Part shown: positions 46,215-58,045 of the stretch, in pieces
How the letters are laid out: each line of letters starts with the position of its first letter
Numbering within the stretch: position 1 is the first letter of the stretch
Assembly (NCBI RefSeq): GCF_020921035.1
Contig: NC_063157.1
Coordinates: 22,957,015-23,021,014, forward strand
Source of the DNA: Rhodamnia argentea
Lineage: Eukaryota; Streptophyta; Magnoliopsida; Myrtales; Myrtaceae
Direction of reading: 5' to 3'
Length of the DNA: 64,000 bases
The notes under the pieces: generated by a model
What the model was told of the DNA's origin: nothing
What the model saw: the letters and a program-made list of their open reading frames with translations, nothing else
The model's database searches: none
Made by a program: the position numbers and the translations under genes

Positions 46215-47819
46215 ATGCCTTCGCCTGCGGAAGCATTCAAAGCCGTGGACGGCAGCGGCCTAACAGTAGAGAGATCCATCCCTATCGCGGTGCATCCGGA
46301 ATACGAGATGCCCGGAGGCTTCGTTTTCTTAACTAGCATCGATCAGGTGGCTCACATAGTCGTGTCGACCGTTTATTGCTTTGACAGAAGCGCCGAGAAT
46401 GCGGTAGATGTGGTTAAACAAGCCCTGTCCCAAGTTTTGGTTCCCTACTATCCACTTGCGGGGAGATTAGCGAGAAGCTCCGAAGGGAAGTTGATCGTTG
46501 ATTGCCAAAAGAAACTAGGGGTGCCATTTGTGGAGGCAGTGGCCAACTGTGACCTCGACAGTCTTGGCGACATGTCGATTCTTCATCCTGATGTCTTGGG
46601 AAAGCTTGTTTATAAAGATCCTACGACACAAAATATGCCGGAAATTGCTCCCCTTCTAACTGCACAGGTGAACGATAATTTATGATACTTACCATTTCCC
46701 GAAAATACTTCACAATCATTCTTACAATTTACCATTACCTAATTAAATGTCTGTCTTATAAACTTGGAGTAAAAACAGGTAACAAAGTTAAACAATGGTG
46801 GTCTCATTCTGGGGATAGCTCTAAACCACTGTATGTCTGATGGTATCTCCGCTATAAAATTCATTAATTCCTGGGCTGAAATCGCAAGAGGCGAGCCCTT
46901 ATCGGTCGTCCCTTGTCACGACCGAACTATTCTAAAGCCGAGGATGCCTCCTCAAATCCGCGGTCCTTACGATGACTTTGTTCAACTAAGTGATGTATCA
47001 AACCTGACGGCCCTCTATGAGAAGGAGCAAATCGTGTACAGATCTTTCCACTTTGACTCTGAGAAGCTGGCAGCAGTAAAAAGAATGGCAACGGCTGGTG
47101 GACAGGTAAGGTTGTCGTGTGATAATGCTGGAAATTCAACTCAATATATGCTTAACAACACGAGAACAAATTTGTTATTCTAGAGACGAAATAGCGACTT
47201 CTCACAATCCATCTTAATTTTTTGGTCGCTAAAAGACTGGTGTTTCCGAGGTGCACTGATGGTATCTAGTCCTCATAAACAACAGGTGAAGCGCAGCATC
47301 ACCAGCTTCGTAGCGCTCGCAGCCCTGGTGTGGCGAACTCGAAGCATGGCCCTCAGGATGAAACCGCACCAGCAAACGATGCTCACTTTTCCGGTTGATT
47401 TCAGGTCTAAGCTAAGCCCTCAGGTGCCTGACGGTTTCTTCGGAAATGCTGTGGTCTTTCCATGCTGTCTTTGCACCACGGGAGAGTTGATTGATGAGCC
47501 AATCTCCTCAACCGTGGAGAGAATAACTGAGGCGATCGAGCGGGTGGATGAGGACTATGCGCGGTCGAGGATCGATTATTTGGATGCGTATGGATTTGAA
47601 GAGTTCGCCCTGGGCACGCTGCTAATAAGTTCTTGGACTAAGCTGGATTATGGCAGCTCGGACTTCGGATGGGGAGAGCCGAGGCAGTTCGGGACCGGTA
47701 GCCTGCCGGCAAAGTCCTGCCTGTTCATGAGGGGGTGGAGAGATAAGAAGGACGTTGTGGTCGTGTTGAGTCTGCCATTTTCAGCCATGAACACCTTCCA
47801 AGAGCTCCTCCAAGTTTAA
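46215..47819 (+). CDS. BAHD-5: HHT-like BAHD acyltransferase, intact
   Basis: Predicted 437-residue acyl-CoA-dependent transferase. Exons: 46215-46667, 46779-47105 and 47286-47819, all phase 0. Introns are short (111 and 180 bp), unlike the 0.8-kb first introns of BAHD-3 and -4. HXXXD is HCMSD at residues 168-172 and DFGWG is at 386-390. The N terminus is 5 residues longer (MPSPAEAFKAV) than in BAHD-3 and diverges. The middle (TVERSIPIAVHPEYEMPGG, then KQALSQVLVPYYPLAGRL) keeps the HHT/ASFT signature. It is the most diverged intact member and so perhaps an older paralogue with its own substrate. The apparent promoter is 13 kb upstream because of nested retroelements. Expression therefore depends on splicing across them or on a new promoter, possibly in the LTRs. 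Confidence 0.92.
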
Positions 47820-48149
47820 GTTCACTAGCCACAGTCAAACATCTTCAAGAGAGCTTGTTTATGGTTCCAATGTTGCTATACGAAGCGAGAGTGGTGTGCA
47901 AATTTTCTTTATGAGTTGGTGTGACAAACTACAGGTGGAATTTCTAAATAAGTTGAATGCGTTCAACACTTGATGAATGCCTTCCATGTCATCTAATACC
48001 CAGTTTATGTAATGCAGTCTTAATGCACCTTATTACTTATGTTTATAATTGATGATATTGAATGGGATGATCAGTATGAATTTGAAACTCTTGTCTTCGT
48101 TTTTGTCCTTATCATTGGTTCCTTATTACTGTTTATGATAAATTTAATT
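47820..48149. other. 3' flank of BAHD-5
   Basis: AT-rich. No further coding sequence; no clear polyadenylation signal chosen. Confidence 0.4.
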
Positions 48150-49095
48150 GTTTCAATCGGATCACCATAGTGCCAAATTTTTTTAAAAATAATCACTTAG
48201 GTGCCAACTCCTATATACTTCGTCGGAAATCTAACGTCGCACTTTTTTTTATTAATATACGATGCTGATGTAGCTCGCCGAAGGTCCATGTGGCAATTTT
48301 TTAAATTTTGAATTTTTTATTTAAAATAATTTGAAAAAAAAGATGAAAAATTAAAAAAAATAAAATAAATGGATTACAGCTCAAGCGACAAGGGTTTGTT
48401 GTAACCCTCGCCGTAGCCGCCCCACCATCTTCGGCATTGGCCGGCAAGGGTGGGGCATGGCCGGCGGGGGTCGTCGGCCCTTGGCCGGGGCTCGACAACC
48501 CCCGTTGGCCGTAGGCGAGAGCCTAGCGGCCCCGGCCTAGATCTAGGCGAGGGTCGCGGGTGGGAGGCATCGGTCCTCGCCCAAGTCTAGCCGAGGGCTG
48601 CCATCGGCGGCCGCCGAGTGTCGCCGGCTCTTACCTGCGGCCGCTGGGTGTTGCCGGCCCATGGCCGGGGCTTGGCAACCCTATCGGCCATTGCCGGCAA
48701 TTGTGGGGCCGCGGCAACCGGGGTTGCAGCAAACCCTCGCCGCCCGACCTACATATTATTTTTTTAGCTTTTTTTGCTAAATTTTTTTGCTTATTTCAAC
48801 CTATTTTAAGTAAACTTTTCATTTTAAAAATTTTCTATTAATTTTTCCTTTTTTAAAATCTCTTTTTTTTTATTTTATTTTGAAGCCCACGTGGACTTCA
48901 TTTTTCTTTTAAAAAATGCCATTTAAAAATTAATTAAAAATGCCATGTATACAGTATAACCGAAATTTTTATTTGGAGGCACCAAAGTGATTCTTTTTTC
49001 TCTCGACTTGGTACTAAAGTGATCCGATTAAAACTTTTGGCATCAAAGTGATCTCCATAGACAACTTTTGGCACTAAAAGTGTACTTTTCCGATG
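48150..49095. repeat. about 950-bp MITE-like element with a large GC-rich core
   Basis: AT-rich arms carry 'atcggatcaccatagtgcca' on the left and, on the right, 'aagtgatccgattaaaac' and 'ggcaccaaagtgatt' phrases that are complementary. The core at 48380-48745 is strongly GC-rich and itself partly inverted-repetitive (ggccggcggggg... and ccatggccggggcttggcaa). Open frames in the core are not gene-like. Confidence 0.65.
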
Positions 49096-49164
49096 TTGTT
49101 CATATTCCCATCGATTAAAAAGCACGGGAGAAGGCCTTCATAATTTGGGTTAGTATTTATTGAC

Positions 49165-49374
49165 AGTTTGGGTTTTAGCTCATGAATAGCTACTGTCTTT
49201 TATATATTATCTCTTTCTCTTGTCATGAGCGATGTAACAAAGAGGTGGGAGGTGCTAATTGCAGTGGAATCATCTACTAGATGTAGTCCTAGTTTAAGAG
49301 TGAATTAGGATCAAACTCGTGTCATGATTTCTCTTTCTCTCTTTTTCGTTGTGTTTGTGCGTTTAATCCTAACA
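49165..49374 (-). mobile_element. LTR fragment of the 10153 family
   Basis: The minus-strand reading starts TGTTAGGATTAAACGCACAA at 49374. It is colinear with 10153-10350 through 'attagcacctcccacctct' and 'gataatatataaaag'. Broken relic. Confidence 0.65.
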
Positions 49375-50636
49375 AACTAAATGTGATTTTATTTGTGGAA
49401 TGGCTCAATTCCCTTTTCTATTCCAAAGAAAAATTGATGGAACGACAATATTTTGGTACTTTCTAATTGAGGTTAACGCACATCCCCAACGGTTTTGTTG
49501 GGTTGGGTTTCCTAGAAACCCAAACTTGAAGCAGGACCATCGAACCTTATCGACAAGTTCATATTGAAGATGTTAATTGCACAAGAGAGTTATCAACCCA
49601 AAGGTCAAGTTATCGATTTTACGGTTGTCAATCAGCAACCGAGACATTGATACATAAGTTTCTCATCGATTTTATGACACTCCCTATCGACTACATAATG
49701 ATTGGAGGTTGTTCTCAGCGATTTCTGTAGATGTTTGGTGATCTTCGACGATAACTATTCGGCTCTCAAGGACGGTGAACGAATTGACATCCAAGTTTTA
49801 TGAGTATTAATTAAGTTGAAGATTTCAAGGGCCAAAGTTTTAGTTTCCAATTGTTTTAAGGCATTTTCTAGTTCTTATATCTTTATTATGTTTTCTAGTT
49901 GTTGTGTCATTAATGTTGGACAGTTCCCATGTCTTTAATGCTTCGTTGATTTTCTAAGTTCTCAAATGTAAGATAATGAATTGAATATGGAGATTATATG
50001 AGATTTGTCCCTATGTGAGCAAATATCTACTTCGGCATCTATATCCTTGGAAGTTGAAATCTTCCTTGGTAGTAAGTTAAGAAGCATTGTATCCTCAGCT
50101 GTTGATATACTGCAGGCCTTGGTAGTGAACTTCTCCAATTCCGAAGTGCTCTATCATTGGCCGGTGATATTTTATAGGTTTTGGTGGTGAATTTCGTCAA
50201 TCCGAATCGAGATCCTTGGCTGTGGCGCATCCTGTATGTCTTGGTTTTGATCGTATCGTGTATTTTCATTTACCCATTCGACATCCATTCCATACACTCT
50301 CATCTATCCCTACTTCCATCAACATCACTCAATTATATTCGTCCATTCCCATCAGAACCGTTGACATCTCAAATGATAGACACATTTGTGTGCATAAATT
50401 TTCTACGCAAGTAATGTCAGCTCCATTTTTCTATAAATAAAAGGCAGTTACTTGATAAAATTACACTCTTTTTGTTATCTACTGATGTTGATTGACATAG
50501 AAGATATGCACTCCACACAAAATTTTCATCGCCTCAAAGATAACGTCATTTGCTTACATGATGAGTTGTTTCAATTATTGCTCATCCGATTTTTCACAAT
50601 TTCTGTAACAATTAACTTCCCAGGATGATGCAATCC
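49375..50636. other. intergenic DNA before BAHD-6
   Basis: 49990-50300 is the dispersed element also seen inverted at 17200-17600. From about 50450 the phrase 'acactctttttgttatctactgatg' matches the distal upstream blocks of BAHD-3 and BAHD-4 (13495, 21412). It marks the left edge of the duplicated unit. Confidence 0.5.
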
Positions 50637-51379
50637 ATTTATTCTTTCGACAGGAGCGACACGAATATGGTAGACGTGATTAAGCAAGCTTTGGCCAAAT
50701 TTCTGGTTCACTACTATCCACTTGCAGGGAGATTAGCAAATCACCGGTGACAAAATTACAGATGTAGAAGTTTCACTTTAGGGATCGCACTTAGCCATTT
50801 CTTGGCACATGGGGTGTCGGCAATGAATTTTATGGATGCATGGCTCAAATTGCAAGAGGCAAGCCATTGCCCCTCGTCACTTGTTATGATTGAACCCTCT
50901 TGAAATCAAGGGTGCCTCCCCCAAATCACGGGTCCTTACGACGAATTTGTTCACACAAGTGATGTATCAAACATGACGGCTTTATATGAGGAACAACCGT
51001 TGGTATAAGTTCCATTTCAGGTCTAGGCTAGCAACATCGTTGCCCGACGGATACCTCGGGCACGCCCTGGTCAGTCTCTGCTGTCTCTGTACCATGGGAG
51101 AGTTGATCGAGGAGCCAATCTCTGCTTCTGCAACAGGAATATAGAAGGCGATCGAGAGTGTGAGCGACGACTACGTGGTGCATACAGTCGAGGAGCGACT
51201 ATTATGACATTAATGGATCGGGGGAACTCACTGCGGGCACACTAGTAATATGTTCATGGACGAGGTTTGAGTATGGCTCCATGGACGGGAGAGAGAAGGG
51301 CATTGCGGTGGTGTTGGGTTCGCCACCTTCAGCCGTGAATACCTTGGAGAAGCTTGTTTGTGATCTTAATGATGCTTAG
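50637..51379 (+). pseudogene. BAHD-6: shrunken BAHD acyltransferase relic
   Basis: Pieces of all three exons are present but joined by deletions. The exon 1 middle (IYSFDRSDTNMVDVIKQAL, then HYYPLAGRLA) runs straight into exon 2 (VTKLQM...), with no first intron and no exon 1 end. Exon 2 is frame-shifted, and its HXXXD reads HFLAH, so the Asp is lost. The end of exon 2, the second intron and the start of exon 3 are gone. In exon 3 the segment with DFGWG is deleted, while the tail (KGIAVVLGSPPSAVNTLEKL) remains to a TAG at 51377-51379. It is the most decayed copy and marks the right limit of the cluster. Confidence 0.88.
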
Positions 51380-51883
51380 TGCACTAACATTGGCAATCCA
51401 AACCATTTCTCGAAGCTGTGACCAACGGTAGATGGATCATTGTATCCAAGCGACCGAGTAAAATCCGTCACATCACTTAATAAATCAGTTCTATAAGTTT
51501 AGTCGTAATATCTAAGATAATCAGTTGGAATCCTGAGTATATCTTGTGCCTTCCCATGTCATTTCAGTTTTCATTGCCCAAGACCAACTTTAATGAAACG
51601 TGATCTTTCTGCTTGCCGTGAAGCTTCAAAAAATTTCCCTTTCATTTCATCCTTAGATGTCGATATTCACCCCCTTCACGGCGCCCCTAGTTGGACGCGG
51701 GCTTAGGCAATTACTGCTTTTTACTTTTGGAAATGGCATAAAAGGAATTAATTTGATTCGATGTTGAGCAAGAGAGAGCTTTTCAATAAGCATCATAAAA
51801 ATTTATCTAACTACTTAATTGAAACTACTTATCAAATGCGAGTTTATCGACATGGATGAAATGATGTCAATTCTTAAGGTTAA
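51380..51883. other. intergenic, nothing recognised
   Basis: About 500 bp without coding or repeat signature that I can name. Confidence 0.4.
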
Positions 51884-52252
51884 TAATACTATGAAAAACT
51901 CTAAGCTGGTACACATATGACAAATTTACTCCAAATTAATTTTTTTATCGCCAAAAATCTCAAAGTAGTACACTTATGACAAATTTACCGTTTATTAATT
52001 TCCATTAAACTGAGTTAATACTACGAAAAACTCCAAATCGATACACCTCTAGCAAATGGAGAGTAAAAACCCAAAATTGGTACACTTGTCATTGGGACAT
52101 ATCATCTAACTCAATAACTTGACAATAAAAATTAACGGGGGATAAATTTATCACAGATATACCAATTTAGGGATTTTGGTAGTCAAAAAATTAGTTTAGG
52201 GTAAATTTATCACAGGTGTAGCGGTTTGAGATTTTTCATAGTATTTATCCTA
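51884..52252. repeat. foldback MITE, about 370 bp
   Basis: The left end 'aatactatgaaaaactctaa' pairs with the complement of the right end 'gagatttttcatagtatt'. Further internal pairs include 'ggtacac.tatgacaaattta' on both arms. Non-coding. Confidence 0.8.
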
Positions 52253-52794
52253 ATTCTTATGCCATATATGATATACACATTGTGGTATAGCCAGTCGCAC
52301 GGATGCCATAAGGATGTGCGCTCATGCTCTACATATAAACCTCGCCATGGTGCCGGCGCAATCTGCCGGACGGACGGCGGAGGACAGCAAGTTCTGCATG
52401 CATAAGACAGATGACTGAAGTTATCACCATATTTCTATTTCTTTACTACATGGAAGAGGAGGAACTTAATGTGAGCCCATGTCAGTATGTGGCCTGTAAT
52501 TAACTATTTTGTGAAGAATATAATGGGCCTCCCTCCCTTAGGGGCAACTCAAAAGCTAGGTGGCGGCTCCTAGAAGAAAGCCCTAGCAGAAAGAGAGATA
52601 TAATTTTGCCCGTCACGAAAATATTCGATTGTGCCGATAATGAACATATTTTTTATTACCTAGTTATTCCAAACGTTGCAAATAATTATTTTTATTATGA
52701 ATATTTTTTAAAATATTTTCATGAGAAGAAAAGAGCCTTGATATCTTCGAAACTACATAGTTGGACCAATGTGCTTGGATAATAGCCTGGGGTG

Positions 52795-53985
52795 ATTCTT
52801 AAGGCACACATAATAACATTTCTACTTCAAAAATCAACTTATGGTCAAAAGTTAATTTTTTTACTTCTACTCAGAAGTAGAAGTTGATTTCTGATTATAG
52901 AAATTCGTTTGGTAGCGGTTGGAAATTTCTAATTCTAAAACATTATTAATAGGAAATATTCTATGAAGAATTATTGTCGGCGGTCGGAAAATTTCTATTT
53001 CATTTTTTAACTTTTTAAATTTCATTAAAAAATAATTTTTATTATTAAAAAATATTATTTATTTTTTACTCCGACTACTAGAGACGGCGACTTGGCCGGC
53101 GGCGGCGGAGGGCGGTGGTCGACGGTCATGGCCGGCGGCAGGTGGCAGGCTGTCGGCGGCGGGCGATGGGAAGTGGTTGGTGATGGTCGGCGGTTGGCGG
53201 TGGTTGCGGGCGGCAATGGTGGTGGTTAGCGGCTGTCAACAGAAGCGGTGGGTATCGGTGGTCGGTGGTGGGCGACGACAGAAGTTAGTGGAGGCAAGCC
53301 CGAACGAAAAGAGAGTTAGGACGTAATGAAAAGAAAGTAAGGCGAGCAATACTTTGTGAGGTTTTTTTTTTTTGCCCGCCTCCGCCAACTTCCGTCGTCG
53401 CCTATCGCTAACTATCGACACCCACAGCAAAAAAAAAAACCTCATAAAGTACTACTCGCCTCACCTTCTTTTCATTACGCCCTAACATTCTTTTCGATCG
53501 GGCCCGCTTTCGCAAACTCCCGTCCCCGCCCACCGCCGACCACAAACACCCACTGTCGTTGTCGACAACCATCGACCACCACCATCGCCAACCACTTGGC
53601 CACTGTCCATTACCGCCCACGACCACCGCCGACCACCGGCCGCCCACCGCCCGTCACAGGCCATGATTGCCTACCACCGCCCTTCGCCGGCTGAGTTGCC
53701 GTCTCCGGCAATCGGAGTAAAAAAATAAATAATATCTTTTATTTTTAAAAAGTAATTAATATTTTTTAATAATAAAAATTATTTTTTAAAGAAATTTAAA
53801 AAGTTAAAATATGAAATAGGAATTTTTCGGTCGCCGATAATAATTTTTCATAAAAGATTTCCTATTAATAAAATTTTAGAAGTAGAAATTTTCAATCGCT
53901 ACTAAACGAATTTCTATATCAGAAATCAATTTTCAGAGCAAAAGTAGAAAAGTCTACTTTTGCTCGAGAGGAGAACTTGAAAAAA
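52795..53985. repeat. 1.2-kb foldback element with GC-rich nested hairpin
   Basis: Left arm 52880-53090 and right arm 53700-53935 are near-complementary ('tagaaattcgtttggtagcg' against 'cgctactaaacgaatttcta'). Inside, 53220-53395 and 53405-53580 form a second long hairpin around poly-T/poly-A runs. GC-rich flanking blocks (53090-53220, 53580-53700) also pair. Short extra palindromes sit near both ends (52857-52885, 53938-53963). Open frames here are repeat artefacts. It lies about 400 bp upstream of the fucosidase ATG. Confidence 0.82.
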
Positions 53986-54392
53986 GAATTCTTTAGGAAC
54001 TTGAGTTTTTTTTTTTTTTTTTGGTCGGATTTAGGAACTTGAGTTCATAACCTCTGATTCCGGTGCTTCTGCAATTCTCTCGGGGATCATTTTTCGCGTG
54101 AATCTGTCGTCCCGGCGATCGATCCTTGCTAGGGCTATTGAAGAGGGCCTCACTGCCTCAGACTCTGCTTGTGATTCTGGGATGTCTGCGTTTCACTGAC
54201 CGGTCAATGGAAACGAGGTTGCCTTCCAACGTGTCGACTGGCTTGACTTCGCCGGAACCAAACACCGGTCGGCCTCTCCAATGGAGGATCGAGTGGGGAC
54301 AACGACTGAGCAACGCACATACCCAACTCGCCATGACTGACCACCTCCTCTGATCTCTCTCTGTCTCTCTTTAGCGACGACATCAGCGAACA
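53986..54392 (+). promoter_or_regulatory. FUC1 upstream region
   Basis: A T-run at 54007-54021 is followed by ordinary sequence to the ATG, with a TC-rich stretch at 54353-54373. No clear TATA box seen. The proximal promoter is therefore squeezed between the foldback element and the gene. Confidence 0.4.
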
Positions 54393-57042
54393 ATGAAGAA
54401 GAAGACGATGACCTCACGATATGCGAGATCCATTTCTCCAAACACATTCTTGAGCCTCTTCACACTATCAATCTCTCTCTTTTCTTCTTCTTCTTCTTCT
54501 TCTTCTTCTCTTTGCGATTGTCTCGTCCAATCCGCTGACTCAACCCCGACACCTCCACCACTCCCGGTTCTGCCCATACCCACCTCGCGGCAGCTCCAAT
54601 GGCAGTCCTCCTCCATGGCCCTCTTCCTCCACTTCGGACCCAACACCTTCACCGACTCCGAGTGGGGCTCCGGCCACGCGGACCCCTCCGTCTTCCACCC
54701 CACCAGTCTCGACGCTGCCCAGTGGGTCGGCGTAGCGAAGCAAGCCGGGTTCTCGCGCGTGATCCTCACCGCCAAGCACCACGACGGCTTCTGCCTGTGG
54801 CCGAGCGAGTACACGGACTACTCCGTGCGGTCGAGCCCGTGGCGGGGCGGCAGTGGCGACGTGGTCGCGGAACTCGCTTGCGCTGCGAGGGACGCCGGCG
54901 TCGGGTTGGGGCTATACCTCTCGCCGTGGGATCGGCACGAGCCGTCCTATGGACGAACGGTGGAGTACAATGAATTCTACATGGGACAGATGGCTGAGCT
55001 GCTCACCAGGTGAAAAGAACTTGAAATTGCTGTTCAATTTTGCAGGATTTTGCTCATTTCTGCGCTTTGCATAGTCGTATTGGTAGTGTTCTGGTTATTA
55101 ATTTGCCAGTGGGGATGTCGTTTTAGCTATCCGATTCGGGTTTATCGGTGATTCTGATTGCTTTTTCTTGATTTGAATGCTTCTCTCAAATGAGTACTCC
55201 ATTCAAAATTAGAATTTTGTCCTTCTAAAGAGTTCTATACACTTGATGTTGTGATCTTCATGAATGAAATTTCAGTGTTCTCTTTTCATTTCGCAGCTCT
55301 GTGCTTGTTTGTGTCAAGACACTTGATTCTTAGGAAAGTGCTTGAAGATGAACTTGCAGATTCTTTGCTGGAATGTCTTGTTTTGGGCCGATTATCTCAA
55401 TATTGAGAGTTCGTTGTTATATCTGCTGAAGCTTTCAGGTTAATGTGCTGTGGAATTATGCAGATACGGGGAGATTAAGGAGGTGTGGTTAGACGGTGCC
55501 AAAGGGGAGGGAGAGAAGGACATGGACTATTACTTTGAGAGTTGGTTTAGTCTAATTCGCCAGCTTCAGCCCGGGGCTGTCATTTTTTCTGATGCGGGTC
55601 CAGACACCAGGTGGATCGGGGACGAGGCTGGCGTTGCCGGGTCAACTTGCTGGTCTCCATTCAATAGGAGTAACGCCAAGATTGGTGGAACTGATCCTCA
55701 GTGAGTTCCATTTCTAGCTTCTGTTCTATATCTCAGTTTAATGGGGTACCATTCCAAAGAAAAGAAACAGAGTGATGCTTACATTTTGGTTACTAATTCT
55801 GCATGCTTACTATTACCCAGTTTAGAAGGCAAGAAGGAAGGTCAAATGACCAGTGAATCAGTTCTTGCCTTAAAAAAGAAACCTTTTGCTCTCGACAGGG
55901 AATTTCGTCTGTTCAAATATCATCTCAATCTCACCGGTTTAGGATAGTAGAGCCAAGAGTAGATTGAATTTGTCAATTTTTTGATAAAGTGGAGAAAAAG
56001 AACTAGAAAAAGGCCATTCTTTTTCATGACAAACCATGGGAGTCTTTAACAATTTTCAGACTGTCTTTACCTAGTGACTTCACATCGTGGAAGATAGTTG
56101 CTTGACGCCTAATTTCTGTTTCTTTGGTAAGTGGTAGTTAGATTGTTGTGGATATGAGAGAGATTCCTTCATCCAATTAGGTCCACCTTTCCCGCTCTTC
56201 ATTGCTTTCCTCCTACGAAAGCCATTAAAAAGTTCTAACTTCTTGGTGCTGAATTGCTAATTACATAAACCAGATACTCGAGGAGTGGAGACCCGGTCGG
56301 GCAAGACTGGGTGCCAGCTGAGTGTGATGTCTCCATCAGACCCGGTTGGTTTTGGCATGCCTCAGAAGTTCCTAAGTCTGCGACAACCCTTCTCGACATC
56401 TATTACAATTCTGTTGGAAGAAACTGTCTATTGTTACTGAACGTACCTCCAAACTCCTTGGGTCTCATATCCGAAGAAGACGCACAAGTGCTTCAAGAAT
56501 TTAATGAGCTTCGGAGGTCAATATTCGACGAAAATCTCGCCAAGAGTGCTAGTCTGAGTGCCAGCAGTACCCGAGGTGGGATGATGAACAATTCCCATTT
56601 CGGCCCGGACAATGTTCTCAAAGAGTGTATCTACAGCTATTGGGCACCTGAGGAGAGTCAGTCAGACTGGACATTACATCTAAGGTTTCAGGAGAAGGTG
56701 AAGTTCAATGTTCTGCAAGTGCAAGAGCCGATCCAATTAGGCCAGCGGGTTATACAGTTCCATCTTGAGACCCTCGAAAACGGAGATGAATGGAGACAAG
56801 TGATCAATGGCACCACGGTGGGATACCAGAGGCTCCTGCAATTTCCTATGCTTGAAACGCAGGAGTTGAGGTTGGTGATCGACAAATCTCGGGGTGACCC
56901 TCTTATCTCTTATTTGGGGATCTACCTAGATTGCTTTTCGATTTTGACAGAAACTCCTTCTAATACTTCTCAAACACATGCAAATGGAAGTTGGGTGATT
57001 ATGAAAACCACCCGCGACAATCATCTCTCAGCCACATTGTAG
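54393..57042 (+). CDS. FUC1: alpha-L-fucosidase (GH29), secreted
   Basis: A glycoside hydrolase family 29 enzyme that removes alpha-linked L-fucose. Arabidopsis FUC1 acts on fucosylated N-glycan epitopes. Exons: 54393-55009, 55464-55700 and 56274-57042, giving 540 residues (Arabidopsis FUC1 is about 506). The first roughly 45 residues hold a hydrophobic stretch plus a poly-Ser run and look like a signal peptide, so the product is probably secreted or vacuolar. Substrate-pocket motif HHDGFCLW is at 129-136. The catalytic nucleophile is Asp216 in VWLDGAKG. The middle of the enzyme has PAECDVSIRPGWFWHASE and LLLNVPPNS, both family hallmarks. The C-terminal 150 or so residues form the beta-sandwich part. 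Splice junctions were placed by GT-AG sites that keep the frame (phases 2 and 2). The start is the first ATG before the signal sequence; a second Met three codons on (residue 6) is possible. Confidence 0.93.
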
Positions 57043-58045
57043 AGTATGTAAAGCGAAAGCCCATCTCATTCCATATATGAAGATACAATCCACACGGCAT
57101 CTGCTGAATTCGTGATCGAGAGTGTTGTTCTGGAAGTTTAGTCTTCTTTTGCTGAGAAATAATACGATCTGTATACGGATGGTCATGTTCTTTGAATTAC
57201 TACATTCTGGAAATATGGATTACTCTCGGATTCATCATCCCTCTGTCCAAGTTTCCTGATTGGATTTTTTGTCTACAACAATGGTGTTTCTAGTTCATCG
57301 GCTCATTGTCTCCGCTATCACGAATAGCGGGCACTGTCATTACGATATTCATAATTGATATTTTGATAGACTCAAAATTATATAGCCATTTTTTTTTCAG
57401 AAATGTCACATTTTATTTCGAAACAAACGGAGCTTAGTTTCATATTGATTTAATTTTGCTTTATAATCCACCGTGCAAAAAGATGCATGAACTACCTTTA
57501 TTATTATTCTTTTACTAACTCAATATGAGACAACCTATAAATTAAAATTACCAACTTTACAATGATAGCGTGCCTATAATCTTGCAAAGGTGTTTACTTT
57601 GTTGACTAAACTAACTTTAAAATTACACGTTAATGATTTTTCTCACGAAGTTTTAGATATATATCTCAACACTCTTGAATCATGTTGGAATTTTTTTATC
57701 ATTTAACGTTAGTTTTTGTTCTTGAAGGTATTTCGAATTTTCGATAAGTAATATCGTGATTACTCCAAAGAAAAAAAAAAACAGCTCTAGATATTCTTCC
57801 GAACATTCTCGTACGAGAAAGCTGGATCTTGAAAGCCCCGACTGGAAAGAAAGGCCGAGAGCGAGTCAAGCGAGAAGACCGTTTCAAATTCTTGGTTTCG
57901 CTTCAACAAACTCGCCCTTCATATGCGGGACGTTTCATCAAACACCCCCCCTCGACCATCTCTCGCTCCTCTGTTTTCCTGATCTTCCACTCAAATTTTC
58001 CGCTTGCCCCAGACTCTGCAAATCCTTCCCTAGTTTCACAGCGCG
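57043..58045. other. FUC1 to SAMS intergenic region
   Basis: 57043-57750 is AT-rich with no gene. 57780-58045 is C-rich on the plus strand (ccgcttgccccagactctgc) and reads as the SAMS 5' leader. Open frames across it are unlike known proteins. Confidence 0.45.

Noticed and set aside
48301-48841. Frames in the GC-rich core at 48.3-48.8 kb
   Set aside because: GC-rich MITE core with repetitive composition and no recognisable domain.
53356-53694. Proline/arginine-rich frames in the GC core
   Set aside because: Low-complexity translation of the foldback hairpin. Both strands give similar frames, as expected for an inverted repeat.
54383-54814. 143-codon minus-strand frame over FUC1 exon 1
   Set aside because: Shadow of the GC-rich fucosidase coding sequence. 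The plus strand has the GH29 motifs.
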